DNA from: Ga0074139 sp046336825
GTDB taxonomy: Bacteria > Bdellovibrionota > Bdellovibrionia > Bdellovibrionales > Bdellovibrionaceae
Assembly: GCA_046336825.1 (NCBI GenBank)
Contig: JBKDFX010000050.1
Location: 1 to 30,950, forward strand
Direction of reading: 5' to 3'
DNA length: 30,950 nt
Numbering within the stretch: the stretch's first letter is position 1; every line of letters starts with the position of its first letter. A program made the translations under genes and the position numbers. Shown in pieces: positions 14,496-23,105 of the stretch. The notes under the pieces were generated by a model. The model worked only from the letters and a program-made list of their open reading frames with translations. It did no database searches and was not told where the DNA came from.

Positions 14496-16166
14496 ATGGA
14501 AATACTACTCAAGCTTGGTCACGGATTTTGGTACACAGTTGTCCCTTTTATACTTCTTCTGGGAGTGCTGGTTTTTGTTCATGAACTTGGACATTTTCTT
14601 GTAGCACGGCTTTGCGGGGTTCGAGTTGAAGTCTTCAGTCTTGGATTCGGCAAAAAACTTTTACAGTATAAACGAGGCACTACCAATTATTGCATCTCAC
14701 TCATACCCCTTGGTGGCTATGTTAAGATGTTTGGCGAACAGCCCGGTGATGCCATTTCTGAAGAATTAAAGTCGGTGTCCTTCACGCATAAGCATGTTCT
14801 GAAAAGAATGGCGATTGTGTTGGCCGGACCTATTATGAATCTCCTTTTTGCCATCTTTATATTTGGAGTAGTCGCTCTTCTGGGCGAAGAAAAAAGACCT
14901 GCCATTATTGGTGACATCCCTGAGACATCAGCAGCTCAGCTCGCTGGCTTCAAAGCAGGGGATGTCATCTTGAAATCCAATGGAATTGATGTAACCAATT
15001 GGGAACACTTTCAAACAACTTTAGATGAAGCACTTGGGCAAAAAATCACTCTACTTGTTAAGTCCGGTGATGAGTCCCCTCGTGAAATCATAGCTCAGGT
15101 CACTCCAACTGAAAACCCTAATCCACTGGCCAGCTCTCGAATTTCAGGCCAAATTGAGGGTTTACAGTTTTCTTCACGTGGTTCACACGTGGCGATTTTA
15201 GATGGCTCTTTACTTGAAGCTATCGGTTTGCAAACTGGAGATCGAATTTCATCTATCAACGGTAAAGAAATTCGTTTCTGGAGAGAGCTTGAAAACCAAC
15301 TCAGTGGAATATCAATTGGTAATCAAGTTGCCATTGTTGCCGAAAGAAGGGATGAAAAAACTGAAAAAGTAGAGGCTTTGACAATTAACTTTGTTATGCC
15401 TGAGTTCAAAACATTAATGGATTTAGGAATTGAATCGCCCGAACTTTATCTTGCCCATGTATTTCCCAAATCACCCGCAGCCCTTGCTGGATTAGCTTTG
15501 GGCGACCGATTGATCGCCATCAACGAAGTTAAATTATCACAATGGGATCAAGTACTGAACACGATCAAAGGCCAATCTGAATCCAGTGGTCCCATCAATG
15601 TTTCTGTTATTCGCAACGGCGAAGAAAAGAAATTTTCAATTGAGCCCAAAATGACTGCCCACATGTTACCTTCAGGTAAGGAAGAAAAACGTTTTACCAT
15701 TGGAATTTCACCTCTGATTTCTCTCGCAGGTGAAAAACCCATACTCGTCAAAGCTGCTGGATTTATTCCCATGCTATCCCGGGGGGTTGAAAAATCCTAT
15801 GATTACACTGTCATGACTCTTTTGAGTTTTGTGCGACTCATTCAAGGTGAAATATCTCCTAAAAACGTGGGCGGTGTTATTTCCATTGGAACAGCAGCCA
15901 GTGAGTCCTTTAAGGCTGGCACAAATTATTTTTTACAAATGATGGGAATTATCTCCATCAGTTTGTTCGTTCTCAATTTACTACCCATTCCAGTCCTCGA
16001 CGGTGGCCACCTTGTTTTTTACTCAGTTGAATTAATCAAAGGATCACCCATGAGCTTGGCAAAAATGGAGTTAGCGCAGCAAGTGGGCTTAGTTTTGCTC
16101 ATGAGTTTAATGTTATTTGCTCTTTATAACGACTTTTATAGACTTTTTGGTTTCGGGACTTATTGA
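14496..16166 (+). CDS. rseP: RseP-type site-2 intramembrane protease with three PDZ domains
   Basis: An intramembrane zinc metalloprotease that cleaves membrane anchors such as anti-sigma factors. The zinc site HELGH is at residues 29-33 in the first membrane helix and the third ligand lies in LPIPVLDGGH (Asp about 502). Downstream of SFTHKHVLKRMAIVLAGPIMNLL come three PDZ-like segments: about 137-203 (SAAQLAGFKAGDVI), about 230-300 (LLEAIGLQTGDRISSINGKEI) and about 318-385 (SPAALAGLALGDRLIAINEVKL). E. coli RseP has two PDZ domains and about 450 residues; this one has 556. The stop TGA overlaps the ATG of tsaB. Confidence 0.92.
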   Translation: MEILLKLGHGFWYTVVPFILLLGVLVFVHELGHFLVARLCGVRVEVFSLGFGKKLLQYKRGTTNYCISLIPLGGYVKMFGEQPGDAISEELKSVSFTHKHVLKRMAIVLAGPIMNLLFAIFIFGVVALLGEEKRPAIIGDIPETSAAQLAGFKAGDVILKSNGIDVTNWEHFQTTLDEALGQKITLLVKSGDESPREIIAQVTPTENPNPLASSRISGQIEGLQFSSRGSHVAILDGSLLEAIGLQTGDRISSINGKEIRFWRELENQLSGISIGNQVAIVAERRDEKTEKVEALTINFVMPEFKTLMDLGIESPELYLAHVFPKSPAALAGLALGDRLIAINEVKLSQWDQVLNTIKGQSESSGPINVSVIRNGEEKKFSIEPKMTAHMLPSGKEEKRFTIGISPLISLAGEKPILVKAAGFIPMLSRGVEKSYDYTVMTLLSFVRLIQGEISPKNVGGVISIGTAASESFKAGTNYFLQMMGIISISLFVLNLLPIPVLDGGHLVFYSVELIKGSPMSLAKMELAQQVGLVLLMSLMLFALYNDFYRLFGFGTY

Positions 16167-16879
16167 TGTGGTCGCTGGCAATAGAATCAAGTACACAGGT
16201 TGCCAGCGTTGCTCTTTTTAATCAGAACCAAGTTGTTTCCAACAGAGAAAGTCGAATTCAGCGTTCCCACTCTGAAAATCTCAACTCATTTGTTAATGAT
16301 CTTCTTGAAGAGTCAAAAATAACAGCAGCTGATTTAAAATTGATTTCAGTTGGCGTCGGTCCTGGAAGCTTCACAGGTATTCGTGTCTCTATTAATTTAG
16401 CAAAAACCCTTTCCTACTCGTGTAGCATTCCTATTGCGGCAGTGAATTCATTAGAAGCTTTAGCCTTGCCTTACGTCGATCAAAAGTGGCCTGTTTTATC
16501 ACTCATCAATGCTTACAAAAACATGTCTTATTATGCTGTTTATATGAATGGGATTGAGTCTTTAAACACAATTCACAAGCCCCATGTAATACCCATGATT
16601 GAGATAAAAAAAATCATTGATTCCAAGCACTTAGTTATCGGTGATGGTTATTTGTTTTATGAAAAATTGATGCCTGAAAGTCTCCTGAGTTTAATGATTC
16701 GACCCACTTCGCCTGAGGATTTTCCAATGGCCTCGACCATCGGAAAAATAGGACTTCAAAAATTTGAAAAAGGCCAAACCTTTGACTGGAAATCTTTATC
16801 ACCCCTTTATATTCGCTCCTCTGAAGCCGAAGAGACTGCACAGGGAATTGTGTGGTCGCCTCTCGACTTCAAGGAGTGA
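16166..16879 (+). CDS. tsaB: tRNA threonylcarbamoyladenosine biosynthesis protein TsaB
   Basis: TsaB partners TsaD (and TsaE) in making the t6A37 modification of ANN-decoding tRNAs. It has the ASKHA-type fold: LAIESSTQVASVAL at the N-terminus, then HSENLNSFVNDLL and the family hallmark GVGPGSFTGIRVS near residues 67-79. Length about 237 is normal. The ATG at 16166 overlaps the rseP stop (TGATG); an in-frame TTG one codon earlier is possible but unlikely. The catalytic metal residues of TsaD are absent, as expected of TsaB. Confidence 0.92.
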   Translation: MWSLAIESSTQVASVALFNQNQVVSNRESRIQRSHSENLNSFVNDLLEESKITAADLKLISVGVGPGSFTGIRVSINLAKTLSYSCSIPIAAVNSLEALALPYVDQKWPVLSLINAYKNMSYYAVYMNGIESLNTIHKPHVIPMIEIKKIIDSKHLVIGDGYLFYEKLMPESLLSLMIRPTSPEDFPMASTIGKIGLQKFEKGQTFDWKSLSPLYIRSSEAEETAQGIVWSPLDFKE

Positions 16880-16885
16880 TTTCAA

Positions 16886-17824
16886 GTGGAATTTGAAAAG
16901 GTGTCAGCAAAGGAAAAAGCAGACCCTTGTATCTGGGGAGTTTCCTCTGGTAAGGGCGGTGTCGGTAAAACTTTTATTTCAACTTCACTTGCACTGACAG
17001 TTTCAAAACTGGGCCATAATGTTGTTCTTGTTGATTTTGATTTAACGGGAGCTAACTCTCATACGGCTCTTGGAATTGAACCCTCCCACCTGAATTTAAG
17101 ACACTATTTTGAATCTTCAAAATCCTTATCCGAGGTTATAATCAATACTCCTCATCCCCACCTTCAATACATACAGGGTTTTTGGGATGCTTGGGGACCT
17201 GTGAGTATCGAAAGCTCTCACATCAATCAGTTTTGGAAAGATTTAAAATCAATCAAGGCAGATTATATCATTTTGGATTTAGGAACGGGCTCTTATCAGC
17301 ACCATCTTGATATTTTCAAACGTTGTGATGAAAAGTTTCTTATTACAACCCCAGAGCCCACGAGCATCGAGAAAACCTACAGATTTATAGAGTCATTCAT
17401 TTGTTCAACACTCAAAGAAAATTCGACCTCTGAAGCCTTTGGTAGGCTTATGTATGTACTTCGTGACCATCGCCAAAGAATATTACCAGAACCTTTCTCT
17501 TTTAAACGCTATCTCCAAAGCCATGATGGTTTTATATTTGATCACTTCGAACAGCTCTCCAAAAAACCGATTCAATTAATCGTCAATTCTGTTCGCAGTC
17601 CTCAACAGGCGGAGTTAGGGCACTCGATGAGATCTGTGGCCTACAAATATTACGATATCGCCCTTGAGTTCGCGGCCGCCATCGACTTTGACAATGCGGT
17701 GTGGCAGTCCCTGAGAAACCGTGAACCCGTTTTAATTGCTCAACCCTTCACGCCTCTTTCGGGACAGTTTCTATCACTATGTAAACATATGATTGATCCT
17801 GAAGAGCTTCGCGCCGTAATATAA
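16886..17824 (+). CDS. MinD/ParA-family ATPase
   Basis: A 312-residue cytoplasmic ATPase of the SIMIBI class. The deviant Walker A motif is complete (GKGGVGKT, residues 22-29, with the signature first Lys), the switch I Asp lies in VDFDLTGAN (about 49-57) and a Walker B-like LDLGTG is near 133. Such proteins position cell poles, flagella, chromosomes or protein clusters. It lacks an obvious MinD-type C-terminal amphipathic helix. Start is GTG 16886 with AAGGAG nine bases upstream. It is four bases before the J-like/HTH gene, and the pairing suggests they act together; target unknown. I cannot decide between FlhG-like and other subfamilies. Confidence 0.85.
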   Translation: MEFEKVSAKEKADPCIWGVSSGKGGVGKTFISTSLALTVSKLGHNVVLVDFDLTGANSHTALGIEPSHLNLRHYFESSKSLSEVIINTPHPHLQYIQGFWDAWGPVSIESSHINQFWKDLKSIKADYIILDLGTGSYQHHLDIFKRCDEKFLITTPEPTSIEKTYRFIESFICSTLKENSTSEAFGRLMYVLRDHRQRILPEPFSFKRYLQSHDGFIFDHFEQLSKKPIQLIVNSVRSPQQAELGHSMRSVAYKYYDIALEFAAAIDFDNAVWQSLRNREPVLIAQPFTPLSGQFLSLCKHMIDPEELRAVI

Positions 17825-17828
17825 TTAT

Positions 17829-18449
17829 ATGCCGCAGTTACCAAAGCATAATTATTACGAAGTTTTAGAGCTACCAACAAATGCGGCTCAACATGAAGTG
17901 ACGACGGCTTACGACAGAGCCAAAAGAACTTATTCAGGTGAAAACCCTGCCATCTACACAGTCTTCACAGACACAGAGGCAAGGGAACTGCTGTCACTGA
18001 TTGAAGAGGCCTACTCAGTTCTGGGAAATAAAACACTTCGTTCAATTTATGATCAAAGGCTTTTATCAAATCAATTTTCTTTAGATGATTTGAGCTACAG
18101 TTCAATTTTAGGCGCCAGTAAGCAGTATTACCCAGAACCTAAACCAGAAATGCGAAAGCCTGTTTATCAAAAAAATCCTGATTTTGAAAAAGAGATTCAA
18201 AACCAAGTGAGTTGGACGGGCGAATTTCTCAAAAGAGTCCGAGAATATAAGGGACTTTCCATTGAAAGAATCAGTGAGAAAACGAAAATTAATCCTTACT
18301 ACATTACTTCCATCGAAAAAATGGATGTGAATGGTTTGCCTGCAAGTGTTTTTGTGCGAGGTTATGTCAGCCAAATTGCAAAAGAACTTGGACTTAATGA
18401 AAAATCTGTCGCTGACTCTTACATCAATCTATTCAAAAAGAAAAACTAG
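17829..18449 (+). CDS. degenerate J-domain fused to RodZ-type HTH domain
   Basis: Residues about 8-78 fit a J domain by pattern (NYYEVLELPTNAAQHEVTTAYDRAKRTY...ELLSLIEEAYSVLGNKTLRSIYDQ), but the HPD tripeptide needed to stimulate Hsp70 ATPase is missing: the loop reads TYSGENPAIY. After a Pro-rich linker (about 100-120), residues 129-195 fit the HTH_25 domain of RodZ-like proteins (GEFLKRVREYKGLSIERISEKTKINPYYITSIE...LPASVFVRGYVSQIAKEL). No membrane segment follows, unlike RodZ. In RodZ this domain binds the MreB cytoskeleton; here a role as DNA- or cytoskeleton-binding partner of the upstream ATPase is inference. Four-base gap from the ATPase; last base shared with rluD. Confidence 0.8.
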   Translation: MPQLPKHNYYEVLELPTNAAQHEVTTAYDRAKRTYSGENPAIYTVFTDTEARELLSLIEEAYSVLGNKTLRSIYDQRLLSNQFSLDDLSYSSILGASKQYYPEPKPEMRKPVYQKNPDFEKEIQNQVSWTGEFLKRVREYKGLSIERISEKTKINPYYITSIEKMDVNGLPASVFVRGYVSQIAKELGLNEKSVADSYINLFKKKN

Positions 18450-19408
18450 TGCCTGATAGAAAAATTGAAATTTTAGTTGAGGCCTCACAGTTGCCGATAC
18501 GAATTGATCGATATTTGTCGACTCTTCCTGAAATTGGATCACGCTCGAGAGCCGATCACTTAATTAGTCATCAACGAATCTTACTCAACGGGAAACTAAC
18601 AAAATCTTCCCAAATTATAAAACCCGGAGATCGAGTTGAAATCTCATTACCATTGGAAAAAAAGCGAACTCTTGAGCCCTACGCTTTTCCCCTGGATATC
18701 AAGTATGAGGACTCTCATCTTTTAGTCATCAACAAGCCAGCGGGATTAGTCGTGCACCCTGCTGCCGGCCATGAGTCAGACACTTTGGTAAACGCATTAT
18801 TAAATCACACCCAAGATCTTTCTATGAAATTCAACGAAGAAAGGCCTGGAATCGTTCACAGAATTGATAAAGAAACAAGTGGTCTACTTGTAGTTGCTAA
18901 GAATGATTTTTCACACGAAAAATTAGTCAAACAGTTTCAGGAGCGCACCATCCGTCGAATCTATAAGGCAGTTTGCTATGGAGAACCTCAACCCTCATCA
19001 GGAAGGCGCGAGTCCAACATTGGTCGACATCCCGTGGATAGGAAACGAATGGCCTCCGTCGAAAATGGAAAGTGGGCGGCCACAAATTATTGGAAAACTC
19101 ATACTTCTCACGGTTTATCAATGGTGACATTAAAGCTCGAAACAGGTCGCACTCATCAAATACGAGTTCATATGAGTGAAATGGGGCATCCACTTGTGGG
19201 TGATTATCTTTATGGATCTCAAAAGAAAATTAAGTCAATAAAGTCTTCGTCTGTTCAAAATGATATTCGAAGCCTAGGTCGCTTTTTATTACATGCAGAA
19301 ATATTGGGATTTTCCCATCCACAATCAAATGAATGGCTTGAATTTTCTGTTGATTGGCCTGCTCAAGACAAAATCTTGATAAAGAAATGGGGGCTGGATG
19401 AACTTTGA
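18449..19408 (+). CDS. rluD: RluA-family 23S rRNA pseudouridine synthase
   Basis: A 319-residue pseudouridine synthase, most like RluD, which modifies helix 69 of 23S rRNA. The N-terminal S4 RNA-binding domain (RIDRYLSTLPEIGSRSRADHLI...VLLNGK-like) spans about 15-70. The catalytic motif HRIDKETSGLLVVAKN lies at about 138-153 with the catalytic Asp, preceded by LLVINKPAGLVVHPA near 91 and followed by TGRTHQIRVHM near 232. The GTG start shares its G with the TAG stop of the previous gene; the 3' end overlaps pgeF by 11 bases. Placement as RluD rather than RluB/C-type is from the S4 domain and motif spacing. Confidence 0.9.
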   Translation: MPDRKIEILVEASQLPIRIDRYLSTLPEIGSRSRADHLISHQRILLNGKLTKSSQIIKPGDRVEISLPLEKKRTLEPYAFPLDIKYEDSHLLVINKPAGLVVHPAAGHESDTLVNALLNHTQDLSMKFNEERPGIVHRIDKETSGLLVVAKNDFSHEKLVKQFQERTIRRIYKAVCYGEPQPSSGRRESNIGRHPVDRKRMASVENGKWAATNYWKTHTSHGLSMVTLKLETGRTHQIRVHMSEMGHPLVGDYLYGSQKKIKSIKSSSVQNDIRSLGRFLLHAEILGFSHPQSNEWLEFSVDWPAQDKILIKKWGLDEL

Positions 19409-20072
19409 GGAAGATGATCTCGGTTTCCAACTGCATGATAGTCATTATATTGTTTTCTTTGGAAAGCACTCAGCCCAAATCAATTTATTAAGAAAAAAGT
19501 ATCCCTATTTGGATTTTGCCAGTGTTAAACAGGTTCATGGGGATCAGACTTTTCACTGCACTCAGGCCGGTTTGGACTTGGCAACTGCGGATGGAATTCA
19601 TTCCAACTTGTCGAAACTTGGTCTTATTGTCAAAACCGCTGACTGTGTTCCTATTCTGGGCTTTCACAAAAAAAAATTTCATTTACTTTCCATTCATGCT
19701 GGTTGGCGTGGAGTTGCCAATCAAATTACTAAGAAATCATTTTTGAGCCTTCCTGGGCAGATGAGTCCTGAAGATTGGCAGATTTTTATTGGACCGCATT
19801 TACAAAAAAATTCATTTTTAGTCCAAGATGATTGTCTAAAATTATTAGCAGCTAGCACATCTCTAAGCACAGATATGTGGTCAGAGTGGATAGAAAGTGG
19901 CTGGCTTGTAGATCTTAATGTTCTTTTGCTGGATCAACTTGTAAGCCTAGGGATTCAAGCAGATCAAATTAAATGGCTTAATTTGGATACAAAATCTGAT
20001 TTGCGATTTCACTCCCATCGCCGAGATCGTGAGCTCTCTGGCAGGCAAATCAGCTTCATAGCTAGACTTTAG
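19398..20072 (+). CDS. pgeF: peptidoglycan editing factor PgeF (YfiH, laccase-domain)
   Basis: YfiH/PgeF is a zinc enzyme reported to correct mis-incorporated UDP-MurNAc-L-Ser in peptidoglycan precursors and to have purine nucleoside activity. Seen motifs: VKQVHGDQT near 47-55, VKTADCVPIL near 80-90 with the metal-binding Cys, and SIHAGWRGVANQI near 102-114 with the conserved His. The usual third motif is less clear, but length (224) is normal. It starts within rluD and its neighbours are housekeeping genes; rluD-pgeF is a common pair. Confidence 0.92.
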   Translation: MNFEEDDLGFQLHDSHYIVFFGKHSAQINLLRKKYPYLDFASVKQVHGDQTFHCTQAGLDLATADGIHSNLSKLGLIVKTADCVPILGFHKKKFHLLSIHAGWRGVANQITKKSFLSLPGQMSPEDWQIFIGPHLQKNSFLVQDDCLKLLAASTSLSTDMWSEWIESGWLVDLNVLLLDQLVSLGIQADQIKWLNLDTKSDLRFHSHRRDRELSGRQISFIARL

Positions 20073-20116
20073 GAAATAGAGATTTACTCGTTGCCTGCCA
20101 TTTATAAGAATTAATT

Positions 20117-20569
20117 ATGCTCTTTTTTGATATTATATTTTGTTCGATCTTTATCTTATCTATTTATATTTTCATACGAACCCCTATTCACAAGAGGTTT
20201 GAAAGTCCCAGCTGGATTGATCCAATTACAGGCTTCGTCTTAACTCTCTTTGTGCTGATATATGTTTACACTTTTCACTACGCCCCACGCCTTGTTCCCG
20301 AATCCGCAACAAGTCCCTGTGGTCAACTTTCCAAACAAATTGAGTGCTATAACATCACAACTGAAACCTGTATGGTGGCTTGGACAGCTTCTCGTGGAGG
20401 CTGTGATGAAAAAATGGCTGAAATTCAAAAAGAGCGACCAGCGGCCCTTTTAGGGGCTTCACTAGAATTATGTATAAGTCGCAACTTTGATAAAGCCATG
20501 AAGTTTAATAGAAAAAATGAAAGCACCAACAGCTGCCGTGGATACTTCTCAAAAATTCAAAATCAATAA
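20117..20569 (+). CDS. small membrane protein with Cys-containing tail
   Basis: A 150-residue protein of unknown family. Two N-terminal hydrophobic stretches (about 4-22, FDIIFCSIFILSIYIFI, and about 36-52, ITGFVLTLFVLIYVYTF) make an inner-membrane hairpin; the remaining 90 residues hold about six cysteines (SPCGQ, IECYN, TETCM, GGCDE, ELCIS, NSCRG). The positions would suit a periplasmic disulfide-bonded domain, but with two helices both ends should lie on the same side, so topology needs checking. It stands at the end of the housekeeping run, 44 bases after pgeF, before the cti promoter. Confidence 0.65.
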   Translation: MLFFDIIFCSIFILSIYIFIRTPIHKRFESPSWIDPITGFVLTLFVLIYVYTFHYAPRLVPESATSPCGQLSKQIECYNITTETCMVAWTASRGGCDEKMAEIQKERPAALLGASLELCISRNFDKAMKFNRKNESTNSCRGYFSKIQNQ

Positions 20570-20606
20570 AAAACTCAATTGAAAACTTGTTAGACACTGA
20601 CACTTA

Positions 20607-20636
20607 TTGTCGCTTTTGAAATCTTTTCTACATAAT
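20607..20636 (+). promoter_or_regulatory. candidate promoter of cti
   Basis: TTGTCG (20607-20612) and CATAAT (20631-20636) are separated by 18 bases, a reasonable sigma70-like pair in the gap before cti. The predicted start near 20643 would give a leader of about 84 bases that includes the hairpin at 20687-20718. Score by eye only. Confidence 0.4.
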
Positions 20637-20686
20637 CAAACTCTCAAAACATGATTATTGGTCAAAAATACGGAATAGAAACTGCT

Positions 20687-20718
20687 AACTCCATGGGACT
20701 GAACAAAACATTGGAGTT
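20687..20718 (+). promoter_or_regulatory. hairpin covering the cti ribosome-binding site
   Basis: AACTCCA (20687-20693) is a perfect complement of TGGAGTT (20712-20718). The right arm holds the only plausible Shine-Dalgarno (GGAG, 20713-20716) of the cti gene, ten bases before its ATG at 20727. A seven-pair stem with an 18-base loop could hold the site closed; a translational switch or thermosensor is possible but unproven. Confidence 0.45.
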
Positions 20719-20726
20719 TAATCCGT

Positions 20727-23105
20727 ATGGAAATCTTGGCTGCTCAACTTAAAAACCTGCTTAAATTTTTATTTTTTTCATTTCTTTTATTTCCCACACA
20801 GGGCTACAGCTATGAGGCTTTTTTCAGAAATGATGATTTCGCCATGGCCATCACTGCCCCCGAGATTTACTCCCGCAGTGTTCAGCCCATACTGGACATG
20901 CGATGTGCCGCCTGCCACTCATGCCGTGAAGCCCAATGTGGTCTTAAATTAACATCGCCTGAAGGACTTCAGCGCGGAGGTCATGATAAATATCTTCTAG
21001 GAAGCACATTCTCTCCTGGGATACGCTCAAAGATTTTTCATGATGGCAAAAATGAATCGGACTGGCGAAAAAAAGGCTTCTACTCGATCACTCAGGCAAC
21101 ACCTCAAATGCAAAGTGTCGGAAATTCTTCAGGCAGATACTCAATTTTTGCTGCAGCCATTTTGAATAAATTTAATCCAAACCATAAATCTGTGAATGCT
21201 AATCTTTTGGATGAAGAGCAAAACATGTGTCGGGCAGGCCAGAAAGATTTAAATTTAGTCACAGCCATGCCCTACAAAATGGCCCCCATGAGCCAAAGAG
21301 AAACTCAAACACTTCTCAATTGGGCCAACAGTGTCGCTCGAGAGCAAATTTTACAGCAAGCTATTGATAATCAGGAAAGATCGGTTCCCAAAAATCAAAT
21401 GGCTGTAAAAGAATGGGAAGATTTTTTTAATCACCCGTCTAATAAGGCCAAATGGACTTCCCGATATCTTTACGAAAAGCTTTTCTTAGCACGCTTCTAC
21501 ATCAAAGAGTCTCCAGGGGAGTTTTTCGAATTAGTCAGATCTAGGACGCCGACAGGGCAAGATATTGATGTTATTTCAACACTCAAAGCCTTCGATAAGC
21601 CAGCAGACGTATTTTATTACCGGCTATTTAAGGTGCGCACCACCCTGATGAACAAAGATCATTTTGTTTACGAAGTGGATAGATCTGAACTGTCTGATCT
21701 TAAAAATCTTTTTTGGAATGCTAAATGGAGTAAAAAAGAATCTGAAATGCCCTTTAATTTCAACGAAACAAATCCACTCATCGCTTTTAGGTTTATACCT
21801 GCTAAAAGTCGGTACACTTGGATGCTAGAGAATTCAAAGTTATTACTTGATATATCGGCTCGAGCCCAAAATTGTAGAACAATCGGAGCTGGAGCCCCTT
21901 ACTGGGACAACATGCTTCACATTTTTTTGAAACCAGAATCGGATGTAACTGTTATCAACGAGGATTTTGCCGAAAACGCAGGACATGTACTCAGAATTCC
22001 CAGAACACACAATGGTAGACATAGTATTCTGGATGAATTTTTAAGTGATCAGATGGAATACTCTAAGATTAAACAGGTCATGCTAAAAAAGCACCGCCCG
22101 AATGGTTTTTTGATGTCTGATATTTGGGATGGAGATAGTGGTGATAATAAAAATGCCATTGTAACTGTTCTTCGCCATGAGTGGACAGCTGCCGCCTATC
22201 AAGGACAAATGGGAGCAACCCCCAGGTCTGTTTTGTTGTTAGACTATGCCCTTTTCGAAAGATATTTTTATTTATGTAATGTCGCAACAGAAATCACTGA
22301 ACCCACGATCAAGCAAGGTGCTGTGGTTAATTATTTATTTGATGTTAAAAAAGAAGGTGAAGATCAATTTTTGTCTTTCATGGATGAAAAATTGAGAAGA
22401 TCTATCCGACAAAATTTAGTTCAAGGTTTTGATGTCGATAAAGAGTTTGGTCCAACATTCTCTCTTACTCAGAATCCTGCAAATGAAAAAATTGATTTTG
22501 ATAACAATAACGTCTACGGAAGTTTTATTAAAAATTTCTTGATCAAAAGATTCAGTCCTCAAATTATTGGATCAAAAAGTCTCATTATTGAAAACAAAGA
22601 TGCAAAATTTAGTTCTATTTCTCAAGAAATTAGAAAAAACTTAAACCCCAATGCTCAGCAATTATTTGCATCACATCTACCAAACGTAAGTTACCTCTTG
22701 GTTCTTGACCAAGGTAAAATTGAATACTTTTCGTTGCTTGCAAATAGATATTATTCGAGTCGAAACCAATTAGGACTTCTCAACAATATAAAGTATGACA
22801 AGTCCACACGCGTGCCGACTCGGGATCTCATTGAAGTTTATGATGGCATTGAGTCTAATTTCCCCGAGAAGTTTTTCATTGTGAAAGCGGAAAATTTAGT
22901 AAGCTTTCTTCAAGACATGAAAGCTATCAGAACTCGTGAAGATTATCTAAGTTTCAGTTCAAAACATGGTTTGGATCAAAACCATAAGTTTTTTTGGAAC
23001 TATATGGACTCTATCAATGCCTTCTTTATTCGCGAAAATCCACTTGAGGGCGGCATCATCGACCTTCATAAATATGGAAGCGTAGATCTTAGTCCTCCTC
23101 AATAG
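20727..23105 (+). CDS. cti: periplasmic fatty acid cis/trans isomerase (cytochrome c type)
   Basis: Cti converts cis-unsaturated acyl chains of phospholipids to trans in place, stiffening the membrane under solvent, heat or osmotic stress. A signal peptide occupies residues 1-28. The covalent-haem motif CAACH is at 60-64 within SVQPILDMRCAACHSCREAQCGLKL, matching the family's CVxCHGCYDAPCQL region. Further family motifs: LARFYIKESPGEFFELVRSRTPTGQDI (about 250), FYYRLFKVRTTLM (about 296) and NPLIAFRFIPAKSRY (about 345). Length 792 is near that of Pseudomonas and Vibrio enzymes. Possible own promoter and a hairpin at the ribosome site; the 3' end overlaps a convergent gene by 17 bases. Confidence 0.9.
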   Translation: MEILAAQLKNLLKFLFFSFLLFPTQGYSYEAFFRNDDFAMAITAPEIYSRSVQPILDMRCAACHSCREAQCGLKLTSPEGLQRGGHDKYLLGSTFSPGIRSKIFHDGKNESDWRKKGFYSITQATPQMQSVGNSSGRYSIFAAAILNKFNPNHKSVNANLLDEEQNMCRAGQKDLNLVTAMPYKMAPMSQRETQTLLNWANSVAREQILQQAIDNQERSVPKNQMAVKEWEDFFNHPSNKAKWTSRYLYEKLFLARFYIKESPGEFFELVRSRTPTGQDIDVISTLKAFDKPADVFYYRLFKVRTTLMNKDHFVYEVDRSELSDLKNLFWNAKWSKKESEMPFNFNETNPLIAFRFIPAKSRYTWMLENSKLLLDISARAQNCRTIGAGAPYWDNMLHIFLKPESDVTVINEDFAENAGHVLRIPRTHNGRHSILDEFLSDQMEYSKIKQVMLKKHRPNGFLMSDIWDGDSGDNKNAIVTVLRHEWTAAAYQGQMGATPRSVLLLDYALFERYFYLCNVATEITEPTIKQGAVVNYLFDVKKEGEDQFLSFMDEKLRRSIRQNLVQGFDVDKEFGPTFSLTQNPANEKIDFDNNNVYGSFIKNFLIKRFSPQIIGSKSLIIENKDAKFSSISQEIRKNLNPNAQQLFASHLPNVSYLLVLDQGKIEYFSLLANRYYSSRNQLGLLNNIKYDKSTRVPTRDLIEVYDGIESNFPEKFFIVKAENLVSFLQDMKAIRTREDYLSFSSKHGLDQNHKFFWNYMDSINAFFIRENPLEGGIIDLHKYGSVDLSPPQ

